Source of the DNA: Thermoplasmata archaeon
GTDB lineage: Archaea; Thermoplasmatota; Thermoplasmata; UBA184
DNA: 7,496 bases
Assembly (NCBI GenBank): GCA_027314845.1
Contig: DAHVAA010000071.1
Span: 1 to 7,496, forward strand
Direction: 5' to 3'
A model generated the notes under the pieces. It did not search any database, was not told the DNA's origin, and was given only the letters and a program-made list of their open reading frames with translations. Both the position numbers and the translations under genes were made by a program. This document shows, in pieces, positions 1-6,580 of the stretch (the stretch's first letter is position 1; each line of letters begins with the position of its first letter).

Positions 1-69
1 CCTCGGAGCCGTACCTCGGTGCGGAACACCCTAGGACAGCGGCAAAGCCTGGGCGACCCGTCGCACGAA

Positions 70-81
70 GATAGTATTGAG
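70..81 (-). promoter_or_regulatory. TATA-like box for a gene beyond the left edge
   Basis: The minus strand reads CTCAATACTATC. It resembles the elements CTCAAATACTCTC (5840-5852) and CTCAAGTAGTT (5216-5226) found upstream of two other minus-strand genes in this window. Archaeal transcription normally starts about 25 bases downstream, here near position 50, which would serve a gene running off the left edge. This is motif resemblance only. Confidence 0.3.
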
Positions 82-146
82 TGCGGGGTTCGTCGCGTTT
101 CTCGCCGCTAGCCCCGGAGCCCGGAATTCGACGGACACTTCTCTCG

Positions 147-191
147 CGACGGCCCTCCCGTTGCCGTCGGTCGGTGCTCTCCGGGAGACAC
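147..191 (-). terminator. Two hairpins just after regulator 1
   Basis: Directly after the stop codon of regulator 1, the transcript can form an imperfect hairpin at 191-174 (GTG plus TCTC pairing with GAGA plus CAC, one bulged G). A second hairpin at 169-147 has a perfect 7-bp stem (CGACGGC with GCCGTCG). Neither is followed by a T-tract, so this is at best a weak terminator or a 3'-end structure. Confidence 0.25.
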
Positions 192-192
192 C

Positions 193-555
193 CTACAGCG
201 AAAACCCGTACGTCCGTTCCAGGAGGCTCTGGAAGTGGCGGAATTCGGCGAGCAACTCCCGTCCCCTCGGCTCGATCAGGTAGTGCGTGTGGCCGTTCTC
301 CTGTTCCCGTCGGACGAGTCCCCGGGATTCGAGCTGTGAAAGGATGGTTGTCAATCGGGAGTACGTGAGGTTGGCCCGACGGAGGATCGCCGACGTCTGC
401 GTGAGTCCGCGGTCGAGGCAGAGCAGGACCCCCGCCACGAGCTCGAGCTCGCTACGGCGAGATCGATTGGCCATGGCGGGCCTACCCGATGAACGCTCCC
501 AAGCGTATCCCCCACGGAGGACCGCGTTGGAGGCGGTGGAGTTCACCGTTGACAT
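193..555 (-). CDS. Winged-helix transcriptional regulator 1 (COG3432/HTH_45 type)
   Basis: This is a predicted DNA-binding transcriptional regulator of 120 residues. The core starts near residue 34 with helix 1 (SELELVAGVLLCLDRG). Helix 2 follows (TQTSAILRR), then a recognition helix beginning ANLTYSR (61-67), a wing at about 80-96 (GLVRREQENG, then HYLIEPRGRE) and a C-terminal helix ending in TYGFSL. This order, and the phrase 'RANLTYS', fit the archaeal COG3432/PF14947 family, whose members are usually about 90 residues. The first 27 residues are low in complexity. An internal ATG at 474 would give a 93-residue protein closer to family size, so the true start could be 474 rather than 555. 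The gene lies 529 bases downstream of surface protein A and probably has its own promoter. By hand alignment about 55 of 88 core residues match regulator 2. No ligand or metal site is visible. Its target is unknown; regulating the neighbouring surface gene is an inference. Confidence 0.85.
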   Translation of the reverse strand: MSTVNSTASNAVLRGGYAWERSSGRPAMANRSRRSELELVAGVLLCLDRGLTQTSAILRRANLTYSRLTTILSQLESRGLVRREQENGHTHYLIEPRGRELLAEFRHFQSLLERTYGFSL

Positions 556-641
556 GATGTATAACCGCTCCGACCCCTCTCGCGTTGCTGTAGCACTTTC
601 GCTCCGGGCTAGGCCGTCGGGCCGATGGACGCCCCGGGCAC

Positions 642-649
642 TATATATT
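642..649 (-). promoter_or_regulatory. TATA box, probable promoter of regulator 1
   Basis: The minus strand reads GAATATATAG, the clearest TATA box in an otherwise very GC-rich window. The GAA on its upstream side suits a BRE. Transcription would start near 620, giving a leader of about 65 bases to the ATG at 555 or about 145 bases to the ATG at 474. The core TATATA is symmetrical, so rightward transcription cannot be excluded. A second AT-rich site, GGTTATACAT at 566-557, could instead serve the ATG at 474. Confidence 0.45.
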
Positions 650-834
650 CATAGGGGTGGATTGGACTGCCCGGTACTTCCCACCGGAAGCCAACGCCCG
701 GTGTGCCCCTGTCCGAAGGGTCCCCGGGAATTAACCCTACCGGGAGCGCCGGAGCGGGATGAGGGGGCGTTCCGGTCTCTCCGGAAAACGAAGGGCCGGG
801 AGCGCTACGAACCGGGGGCCGTCCGGACCTTTCC

Positions 835-864
835 GGGGGCCTCCGGGGGACGTTCCGGGGCGGG
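835..864 (+). other. G-quadruplex motif
   Basis: The plus strand carries four G-runs of 5, 5, 4 and 3 bases separated by loops of 5, 7 and 1 bases. This satisfies the usual G3+N1-7 rule. A further run of five G lies upstream at 814-818. The copy TCCGGGG recurs three times (833-839, 843-849, 855-860). The motif sits between the end of surface protein A and regulator 1, on the template strand for leftward transcription. Folding is not shown. Confidence 0.5.
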
Positions 865-1084
865 ATTGAACTCGATAGCGCCCCGTTACCCCCCGCGGCT
901 CCTGTAGCGAGTCCTTTGCATCGCTGAGGACCCGGTAGCTCCTAATGGTGGGCGCGCCGGGAATCCGAGCCGACTCGCGTACGGGCCGGGGCCGACCCGG
1001 GTTCGTCGTGCCGGTCGCCCCCCAGGGAGAGGGCAGAACCGGTCCGGGAGTGCCATCCGCGAGCTGAGCCGACGGGCTCCCGGC

Positions 1085-4000
1085 TCACCCACTTGGGGGC
1101 GGTGATGGGGGCCAGCTCCGGGGGGGCGGTGGCCCGGGTCGCGAGCGGTTGACGAAGAGCGCCATCGCCGCGAGCGCGACGGCCGCGATCACGAGCACGA
1201 GGATCACGAGGAGGTAGGTCATGGTGGTGTTCGTGTTCGACTGGATCGAGTTGGCGCTTCCCTGGATCGAACTCACGCTGGTCTGCAGGGACCCGATCTC
1301 GGTCGAGATCGTCGCCACGTTCCCGCTGATCACGCCGACCGTTCCCTGGAGCGTACCGAGGGTCGTGTTGATGTAGACCGTGGTACCGAGGAGCTTGTTC
1401 ACGTTCGCGTTGATTTGGGAAACGGTCAGCGAGGTCGACTGGACCGTCGTGTTCAAGCTCGCGAGCGAAGCCTGCACCGTCCCGAGGTCGGTGAGCACCG
1501 TCATCACGTTGCCACTGACCGAGGAGAGGCGTGCGTCGACGGCGGCTACCGAGAGGTTGAGGTCGCCGACGGCGGTGGTCAGCTGCATGACCCCGTTCGA
1601 GATCCGGGTCAGGTTCGCGCCGATCTGGTCGAGCTGGACCCCGAACGTGCCCAAGGTCGTGTTGAGTTCGATGACGTTGTGCGAGATTCCGGCGAGCGTG
1701 CCGTCGATCGTGTTGAGGGCGACCGTCATGTTGCCGAAGTTGGTGGTCAAGGCCACGTACGTCGCGTTGAGCTTCGTGTAGACGTCCGAAACCTTCGCGC
1801 TCAGCTGGTCGATCGAGATGTTCACGACCTGGCCGGTCTGGGTCGCGATCTCCGCGATGTCGGACTGGTTGAGCGACAGGAGCAGCGCTCCAGAGCCGCT
1901 CACGAGCGTCAGCGTCGTCGCGCTGCTCGTGCGGGCGGTGTCGACGAACGTGGTCGGCGCGCTCGAGGTGAGCCCGATGGTTGCCGTGATCACGTAGGCG
2001 GTCGACGCAGCCTGGTTTACGGCCGGGACCGAAAACGTGACCGCCGTCCCGGTTACCGTCACGGTGACGGCCGCAGACGACGAGCTCCCCGTGGACGTGT
2101 CTGTGAGCGAGGCCGTGGCGGAGGCGACCGCGAGTCCGGACGGAGCCGAGAAGACGAAGGTCTCCAGGACGGGAGTGGCGGCCGACGTGAAGGGGAAGGA
2201 AGTCGTGGTGGCTACGGTCGCGCCCACGCTGTACTCGGGCACAACGGAGAGCGTGTAGTAGCTCCCCGGAGCCCCGTTGAACATCGTAAAGCTCCCCGAG
2301 ATCGTCGAGCCCGGCGAGAAGCCCGAGTACGCGGCCGGGACGACCGCGTAAGGCGTTCCGTTCAGCAGCACGGCCGCGTACCCTTGCGTGCCCGGAAGCG
2401 GCGTCTCAGAGAGGGACGAGGGCAGCGTGTAGGCGAAGCTCACGCGCTGGCCGGGGAACGCCGAGGGGTCGGGCGACCAAACGACGTCGTTCGTGATCGT
2501 GAAGCTCGTCGTGCCGACCGACGTCCGGGTGCCGGTTGGATCGACACTCACGGTATAAGTACCGGACACGAGCGCCGGTACCGTGAACGGTGAGGTCAGG
2601 TCCCCCGCGAGGCTCGCGGGGACGGTCGCCAGGTAACGCCCGGCGAAGTAGAGGTCGTAGTAGGCACCGGAGCCAAGCCCGCTCGCGGTCACCGAGGCCG
2701 AGGTCCCCGGGAGTCCGCTGCTGGGGGTCACCGCGACGGAGACTCCGACCGTGTAGGTTGTCGACAGCGATGCGTGGGTTCCGCCCGCGCCGACCACATA
2801 GAGGATCACGGAGTAGGTGCCGGCCGATTCATCTGTGTAGCCGAGCGTGGTCAGGTCGACCGCGATCATCGCCCCTGAGCTCTGGACGTTCGGGCTGACC
2901 TTCTGGACGCCTTGCGACGTCGAGACGTTGAGCGTGTAGCTCGTCGCCCCCGGCAACAGGTTGAACCCTATCACCATCGTATCGGAACTCACGGGGTCGA
3001 CAACGGTCGTGATCGTCCCCGCGCCGGCCGCGGCCCCGGGGGTCGAGACGATGACGGGGGTCTGGGCGAGGGCCGCGATGGACGGGTTCTGGCCGTTGTA
3101 GACGATCGAAAGCTCCTGCACGCCGGTCGTGCTGGGCACCGTGAACAAGATGGTCAGCGTACCGGCGGTGGCATAGCAGGTGCTTGTCGAGGACGCGAGG
3201 CAGTACGTCGAACCCGCGGTCCCTTTGAGGACGGACGAGCCGACGTAGACGTTGTAGTAGTAGGAAACCGCCGGCGCCCCCGAATAGAGCAATGAGCCGG
3301 ACGGGATCAGGTTCGTGATCTGCACGCTCGTGCTCGCTCCCGAGAGATAACCCGTCCAGTCCGCCGGCGCAATCGAAGGGGTTCCGATGGCGCGGTAGGT
3401 CCCGACCGAGGCACAGGGGCTGCAGAGGGAGATCGTCTCGACCGTTCCCGTCGAGGGGACCGCGACGCTGTAGAGGGGATACAGACCGTAGAGCGGGGCG
3501 TAGCTAATGATCAGCGTGCCGTTCGCCGCCGGGAGGAACTGCCCGGAGGACGCGTTAAAGCTGCCGACGCTCACGGTGAGCGTCGCGAACCCGCTCAGGT
3601 AGGCGATCCCGACCGAAGTGCTTGTGAGGAGGCTCGCGGCGACGAGCGGTGCAAAGACGGCGTCCGTGATCGAGCGGGCGGCCCCCGGCGCGAGACCGTA
3701 CAGGAGTGCCGTGACGGTCCCTCCCGAGGGGAGGTACTCGGTCGTTCCGCTCGTCGGGAGCACGAACCCTCCGGGGTCCTGGACCGTGGAGAGAGCGTTC
3801 ACGGTGACCGAGACGGGGTTCGAGAAGAGGCCGGCGGAAGCGTCCACCGCGACCGCGCGGTAGCTGCCGGCCGCCATCCCGGGGAGAACGGCGGTCGCGG
3901 GGAGTTGTGCGAACCCCAGCGCGTTCGCCGTGACCGTACCGACCAAGGTCGGACCGACCCAGAACGTGATCAAAGCTCCCGCCGGGAAGTTCCACGCCTG

Positions 4001-5188
4001 GGCGCTGATGCTCGCGGTCGGGGTCACGGTCACGGGGCCGGGCGCCGCCCCGTCAAAGAGCAACGAGAGCGCGCCGGGGTTCGGACTCGAGACCCACACG
4101 GCGTTCGGGAAGCTCGAGATCGAGCTCCCGGGGGCGGTCGTCACTACGACCGCCTTGCCTCCTCCGGGCGCGCCGAGGGTGGTCCCGGTCGTGACCCCGA
4201 CCGAGAACGTCCCGGTCACCGAAACGGTCACGGCGCCGTGAGTCGCGACCGCGCCTCCGACCATAATCGTGTTCGCGGCGATGGTGGACGAGGCGTAGAA
4301 TCCCGACCCGGTTATCGTCATCGAGGAGCCGGAAGCACCGCTGTAAACCGAAGGAGTGACGACGACCGAGGGGCCGACCACGAAGAAATTGGTCGAAGCC
4401 GAGTACGGAGAGGAGAACCCGACCCACACGCCCCCGCCGCCCGCCGGCCCGTGGGTCTCCTCGGCGAAGATCCCGTAGGTCCCCTGGGCCAGGCCCGAGG
4501 GAACGTTCACCGTGGCGGCCGCGGGGAGCCCGCCGACCGAGGTGGTGGTGAAGCTGGCCAGCGAGGGCGAGTTCCCGGGATAGCCCAGGTAGAGGGTGAC
4601 GGTCGCGGCGGCATCCCACCCCGACCCCGAGACGGGGATCGACGCGTCGATGGCGAATGTCGCGTTCGTGAACGAGAAGGAGGGGTAGGGAGTGCCGACG
4701 AGCGTCACCGAGACGGGGGAGGTGTAGGTCGAGGAACCTCCGCCGCACGTCCCGTCGGTCGCCGCCACGTAGTAGGCGCCCGCGGTCTGCGAGCTCCGTA
4801 TAGTAACCCCCGCGCTCGATAGCGTGGTCGCTCCGGCCGCCAGCGTGGACGTTCCGATGGAGGCGCTGGAAGAGAATATCACGGTCGAACTCAGGCAGAA
4901 GGAGACCGTTGCCCCGGCGCCGAAACTTCCCCCGTTGAAGACCGCGCCCGTTGGGACTGCACCGTTGGCGAAGATCGTCGGGTTCATGGTGATCGAGCCG
5001 GAAGCGGCGGGGGGCACTCCCGCCGTCGCAGGCATTCCGGGGGCTGAGGCGGCCGTGGGCGAGTTCCCGATCGCTCCCGCGACGGAGGCGGCGGCGATCG
5101 CCGTTACCGACAGGATGGCGACCAGGACGACCAGGAATAGGCGCGACGCTCTTGCTTCTCGATAACGAGTTCGACCGAACATAGACAT
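1085..5188 (-). CDS. Surface protein A: giant anchored protein with Ig-like repeats and heptad stalk
   Basis: This 1367-residue protein is predicted to be exported and held on the outer face of the cell membrane. Residues 1-40 form a signal peptide: an Arg-rich start, then hydrophobic FLVVLVAILSVTAIAAA. About 65-1097 is a chain of beta-sandwich-like repeats, low in charge and rich in Ser, Thr, Gly, Val and Pro. It has a recurring G-[ST/A]-Y strand motif (GAYYVAATD at 137, then G-T-Y or G-S-Y near 236, 441, 596, 790, 876 and 975) and an IPT/TIG-like phrase near 278-297. Cysteines occur only as pairs: 98/148, 589/592 (CSPC) and 663/671. Residues 1106-1322 form a heptad stalk that includes six 28-residue units. 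A membrane helix follows at 1323-1346, then a Pro-rich cytoplasmic tail with one Trp (W1359). Many N-X-S/T sequons suggest N-glycosylation. ATG 5188 is the first in frame and lies close to a TATA-like box, so the transcript may be leaderless; an ATG at 5182 is an alternative. The exact role (adhesin, filament or S-layer-associated) cannot be told from sequence. Confidence 0.9.
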   Translation of the reverse strand: MSMFGRTRYREARASRLFLVVLVAILSVTAIAAASVAGAIGNSPTAASAPGMPATAGVPPAASGSITMNPTIFANGAVPTGAVFNGGSFGAGATVSFCLSSTVIFSSSASIGTSTLAAGATTLSSAGVTIRSSQTAGAYYVAATDGTCGGGSSTYTSPVSVTLVGTPYPSFSFTNATFAIDASIPVSGSGWDAAATVTLYLGYPGNSPSLASFTTTSVGGLPAAATVNVPSGLAQGTYGIFAEETHGPAGGGGVWVGFSSPYSASTNFFVVGPSVVVTPSVYSGASGSSMTITGSGFYASSTIAANTIMVGGAVATHGAVTVSVTGTFSVGVTTGTTLGAPGGGKAVVVTTAPGSSISSFPNAVWVSSPNPGALSLLFDGAAPGPVTVTPTASISAQAWNFPAGALITFWVGPTLVGTVTANALGFAQLPATAVLPGMAAGSYRAVAVDASAGLFSNPVSVTVNALSTVQDPGGFVLPTSGTTEYLPSGGTVTALLYGLAPGAARSITDAVFAPLVAASLLTSTSVGIAYLSGFATLTVSVGSFNASSGQFLPAANGTLIISYAPLYGLYPLYSVAVPSTGTVETISLCSPCASVGTYRAIGTPSIAPADWTGYLSGASTSVQITNLIPSGSLLYSGAPAVSYYYNVYVGSSVLKGTAGSTYCLASSTSTCYATAGTLTILFTVPSTTGVQELSIVYNGQNPSIAALAQTPVIVSTPGAAAGAGTITTVVDPVSSDTMVIGFNLLPGATSYTLNVSTSQGVQKVSPNVQSSGAMIAVDLTTLGYTDESAGTYSVILYVVGAGGTHASLSTTYTVGVSVAVTPSSGLPGTSASVTASGLGSGAYYDLYFAGRYLATVPASLAGDLTSPFTVPALVSGTYTVSVDPTGTRTSVGTTSFTITNDVVWSPDPSAFPGQRVSFAYTLPSSLSETPLPGTQGYAAVLLNGTPYAVVPAAYSGFSPGSTISGSFTMFNGAPGSYYTLSVVPEYSVGATVATTTSFPFTSAATPVLETFVFSAPSGLAVASATASLTDTSTGSSSSAAVTVTVTGTAVTFSVPAVNQAASTAYVITATIGLTSSAPTTFVDTARTSSATTLTLVSGSGALLLSLNQSDIAEIATQTGQVVNISIDQLSAKVSDVYTKLNATYVALTTNFGNMTVALNTIDGTLAGISHNVIELNTTLGTFGVQLDQIGANLTRISNGVMQLTTAVGDLNLSVAAVDARLSSVSGNVMTVLTDLGTVQASLASLNTTVQSTSLTVSQINANVNKLLGTTVYINTTLGTLQGTVGVISGNVATISTEIGSLQTSVSSIQGSANSIQSNTNTTMTYLLVILVLVIAAVALAAMALFVNRSRPGPPPPRSWPPSPPPSG
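1247..1750 (-). repeat. Six 84-base repeats encoding the stalk of surface protein A
   Basis: Residues 1147-1314 divide into six in-register 28-residue units, each made of four heptads. Most units have hydrophobic residues at unit positions 1, 5, 8, 12, 15, 19, 22 and 26 (4-3 spacing), Thr at 3 and Gly at 6. Units start with LTTNFGN, LNTTLGT, LTTAVGD, VLTDLGT, INANVNK and ISGNVAT. The fourth and fifth depart most from the pattern. The pattern suits a parallel, probably trimeric, coiled-coil stalk. The high Thr, Val and Gly content is unusual for a plain helix and recalls bacterial trimeric autotransporter stalks, which is analogy rather than proven homology. Confidence 0.8.
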
Positions 5189-5208
5189 CGTGGGCCAACG
5201 GTGCTAGC

Positions 5209-5246
5209 GAGGTCCAACTACTTGAGGCTTGACGTACAGAGGTCCA
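5209..5246 (-). promoter_or_regulatory. Direct repeat GAGGTCCA flanking the promoter of surface protein A
   Basis: The 8-mer GAGGTCCA (plus strand) occurs at 5209-5216 and 5239-5246, exactly 30 bases apart, about three helical turns. With one mismatch the match extends to ten bases. The copies lie on either side of the TATA-like box at 5216-5226: one falls between it and the expected start, the other upstream of the BRE position. That arrangement suits an operator bound by a dimeric regulator. No binding partner is shown; the winged-helix genes nearby are candidates. Confidence 0.4.
5216..5226 (-). promoter_or_regulatory. TATA-like box of surface protein A
   Basis: The minus strand reads CTCAAGTAGTT, a weak box similar to those at 5840-5852 and 70-81. 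Its centre lies 33 bases before the ATG at 5188, so transcription would begin only a few bases upstream of the start codon. This agrees with the absence of a Shine-Dalgarno sequence there and suggests a leaderless message. Confidence 0.35.
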
Positions 5247-5351
5247 CCGAGCTGTCGGCACGGAGGCCGGAAACCGACGGGTGGCTCCCATCGAGTGACG
5301 ATCCCGCTGCGACTTCCTGCAACGCGTCTTCGTACGGAGCGCCGGGCTTCC

Positions 5352-5373
5352 CTCCTCCGACCGTTCGGAGGGG
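5352..5373 (-). terminator. Hairpin after regulator 2
   Basis: A perfect 7-bp stem with a four-base loop (CCTCCGA, ACGG, TCGGAGG on the minus strand), extendable by one wobble and one G-C pair, starts about 33 bases beyond the stop codon of regulator 2. No T-tract follows, so termination is uncertain. It may instead stabilise the 3' end of the regulator 2 message. Confidence 0.3.
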
Positions 5374-5405
5374 TTCCTCGGGTGCGACCGCGAAGAACCC
5401 GGTCG

Positions 5406-5750
5406 CTACAGCTCGAACCCGTACGTGCTCTCGAACAGCCGGCGGAAGTCGAGGTACTGGCCCAAGAACTGCCGGCCGCGCACCTCGATCTCGTAGACGG
5501 GTCGGCCCGAGAGGTCCTCGGCCCGTCGCACGAGCCCGCGTCGCTCGAGCGTCACGATGATCTCCGCGAATCGAGAGTAGGTCAGGTTCGCCCGGCGGAG
5601 GATCGTGGACGTCTGGGTGAACCCGCGGTCGAGACAGAGGAGCACCTCGGCCACGAGCTCGATCTCCGTCCGTCGAAGGCGCCGTGTGCCGGCTGCGGCT
5701 TCCGAAGCCGGGTACTCGAACCGATGGCGACGGTCAACAACCTCGTTCAC
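5406..5750 (-). CDS. Winged-helix transcriptional regulator 2 (COG3432/HTH_45 type)
   Basis: This is a predicted DNA-binding regulator of 114 residues and a paralogue of regulator 1. Helix 1 begins at RRTEIELVAEVLLCLDRG (about 26-43). Helix 2 is TQTSTILRR, identical to regulator 1 except for one residue. The recognition helix starts with the same ANLTYSR (54-60) but diverges afterwards (FAEIIVTLERR). The wing spans about 72-92, and the C-terminal helix ends in TYGFEL. About 55 of 88 core residues are identical to regulator 1 by hand count. The start is GTG at 5750: an in-frame TGA lies four codons upstream and no ATG occurs in the frame. Upstream is the seven-helix protein (162-base gap); downstream is surface protein A (217-base gap). 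A TATA-like box at 5840-5852 would give a leader of about 70 bases. Control of surface protein A, autoregulation, or cross-regulation with regulator 1 are all plausible but unproven. Confidence 0.87.
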   Translation of the reverse strand: MNEVVDRRHRFEYPASEAAAGTRRLRRTEIELVAEVLLCLDRGFTQTSTILRRANLTYSRFAEIIVTLERRGLVRRAEDLSGRPVYEIEVRGRQFLGQYLDFRRLFESTYGFEL

Positions 5751-5839
5751 GGTGGGTTCTCAGCCTGCATGGGGTGCTTCGCAACGACCCGGTCTCGTTC
5801 CGAGGTGGCCCCCGGCCCGAGTCGATACTGTTTCTCCAC

Positions 5840-5852
5840 GAGAGTATTTGAG
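5840..5852 (-). promoter_or_regulatory. TATA-like box of regulator 2
   Basis: The minus strand reads CTCAAATACTCTC inside an otherwise GC-rich gap. The expected transcription start is near 5820, leaving about 70 bases of leader before the GTG at 5750. No clear Shine-Dalgarno sequence precedes that codon. Confidence 0.35.
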
Positions 5853-5912
5853 CGCTCCGGTGCTGCGGCGGCGGCTTCGAGGCGCTGCTTACGGATGCGG
5901 AGCCCAGGGCGC

Positions 5913-6527
5913 CTAGCGGGGGTTCGTGGAGGAGGCTTCCTCCACGATCATACCCCAGGGAACGCTCAGGGCCAGCGGCAGCTCGAAGAGCATCGCCGAG
6001 GCAAGGAAGGCAAAGAGGGCCACCCGAAGGAAGTCGAGCGAGCCCTCGACCTCGTAGAACACCTGCGCCACCACGGACGCGCTCAGGAAGATGAACGACC
6101 CGAGCACCACCACCGACCCCCTCCGGTTGATGAGGATCCGCTGAAGGAGCGAGCCCGTCACCGTGAACGCCAGGTAGATCGACCCGATCATGAGAACCCC
6201 GTCGAGGTACGGTTGCAGAGGCGCGAAGAAGACCGTCCCTCCCGCCACCGTCGCGGGACCCGTGAGGCCGAGGAGCCCTCGTATGTAGCCCAAGAAGAGG
6301 AAGACGAGGTAAACGAACTCCGCGAAGAGGAACAGAGTGACCCCATCGGCCTGGTCAAGTCCAACGGCCAGCGCGAGGAAGCCGAGCGCCGGGAACAGGA
6401 AGAGCGGGCCCGCCCGTCGAAGAAATCGCCCCGTGACGCTGCGGTAGGTGGCGAGGCTCACCAGGAAGACGACCGTTACAAACACCACTCCGAAGAGCGA
6501 ACAGGCATAGAGCCACTCGTCGATCAT
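5913..6527 (-). CDS. Seven-helix integral membrane protein, unknown function
   Basis: I do not recognise this 204-residue protein by family. Hydrophobic segments lie at about 6-27, 40-58, 62-84, 91-106 (weakest), 109-127, 139-158 and 166-189. The loops follow the positive-inside rule throughout. Basic clusters (R29 to R38; R83; R130, R135, R136) alternate with acidic loops (D59/D61; D109; E159/E161/D165). This predicts an outside N terminus and an inside C terminus, as in seven-helix sensor domains such as those at the front of some archaeal histidine kinases, but no kinase or other effector follows. The C-terminal tail is only about 15 residues. Residues that could be functional include D59, D61, E70 and E159 near helix ends. 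ATG 6527 lies about 41 bases from a TATA-like box. It sits between a terminator-like hairpin upstream and regulator 2 downstream, so a sensing role coupled to regulator 2 is conceivable. A six-helix transporter-like fold is the main alternative. Confidence 0.8.
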   Translation of the reverse strand: MIDEWLYACSLFGVVFVTVVFLVSLATYRSVTGRFLRRAGPLFLFPALGFLALAVGLDQADGVTLFLFAEFVYLVFLFLGYIRGLLGLTGPATVAGGTVFFAPLQPYLDGVLMIGSIYLAFTVTGSLLQRILINRRGSVVVLGSFIFLSASVVAQVFYEVEGSLDFLRVALFAFLASAMLFELPLALSVPWGMIVEEASSTNPR

Positions 6528-6563
6528 CGCTCTCTTCCGACCTGCTCTCCCGCGTAGTGGGGG

Positions 6564-6571
6564 TAACTAAA
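6564..6571 (-). promoter_or_regulatory. TATA-like box of the seven-helix protein
   Basis: The minus strand reads CGCTTTAGTTACC, with TTTAGTTA as the box. Its centre is about 41 bases before the ATG at 6527, predicting a start near 6542 and a leader of about 15 bases. The leader contains GGAAGAG, a poor match to a ribosome binding site. The box lies just beyond the T-rich tract that ends the upstream gene, so the two genes are probably separate transcription units. Confidence 0.4.
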
Positions 6572-6580
6572 GCGACGTAG

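Larger units (their letters stand above)
1..192. other. Gap left of regulator 1; no supported gene
   Basis: This stretch lies downstream of the stop codon of winged-helix regulator 1. It contains two hairpin-forming segments and, further left, a TATA-like box pointing leftwards; both are listed separately. A GTG at 29-27 on the minus strand opens a frame that stays open to the window edge, about 22 bases after the start expected from that box. It could be the first codons of the next gene, but nine codons cannot be tested. I see nothing else here. Confidence 0.4.
556..1084. other. 529-base GC-rich gap between surface protein A and regulator 1
   Basis: No gene is supported here. The stretch holds a TATA-like box at 642-649, a short palindrome TGCTGTAGCA at 586-595, a cluster of G-runs at 814-864 that includes a canonical G-quadruplex motif, and a small hairpin at 1065-1078 (GAGCC with GGCTC around a 4-base loop) just past the stop codon of surface protein A. 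Open frames through it are short, rich in Arg, Pro and Gly, and carry no recognisable motif. The length is large compared with the other gaps in this window, so an unrecognised non-coding RNA remains possible. Confidence 0.4.

Noticed and set aside
862..885. tRNA-like T-loop (TTCAATC on the minus strand)
   Set aside because: The flanking five bases on each side do not pair, and no acceptor, D or anticodon stems can be built around it.
287..907. Plus-strand open frame across regulator 1 and the following gap
   Set aside because: It is a shadow of regulator 1 in its first half, with Arg/Pro-rich filler after that and no ribosome binding site or motif.
886..1092. 68-codon minus-strand frame overlapping the end of surface protein A
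   Set aside because: It starts at a GTG inside the previous gene, is Arg/Pro/Gly-rich and has no recognisable feature. Translational coupling is possible but unsupported.
1415..2593. Long plus-strand open frame (392 residues) opposite surface protein A
   Set aside because: It is rich in Arg, Gly and Asp with no motif. Its length follows from the GC-rich, low-stop codon pattern of the gene on the other strand.
3905..4822. Plus-strand open frame (305 residues) opposite the start of surface protein A
   Set aside because: It has the same shadow composition (Arg/Gly/Asp) and overlaps the strongly supported exported protein throughout.
4053..5291. Minus-strand open frame (412 residues) in another frame of surface protein A
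   Set aside because: It is Arg-rich with no hydrophobic core. The frame at 1085-5188 has a signal peptide, repeats and an anchor, and therefore explains the region.
5229..6557. Plus-strand open frame (442 residues) opposite regulator 2 and the seven-helix protein
   Set aside because: It is dominated by Arg, Glu and Pro and lies opposite two genes with clear family or topology signals.
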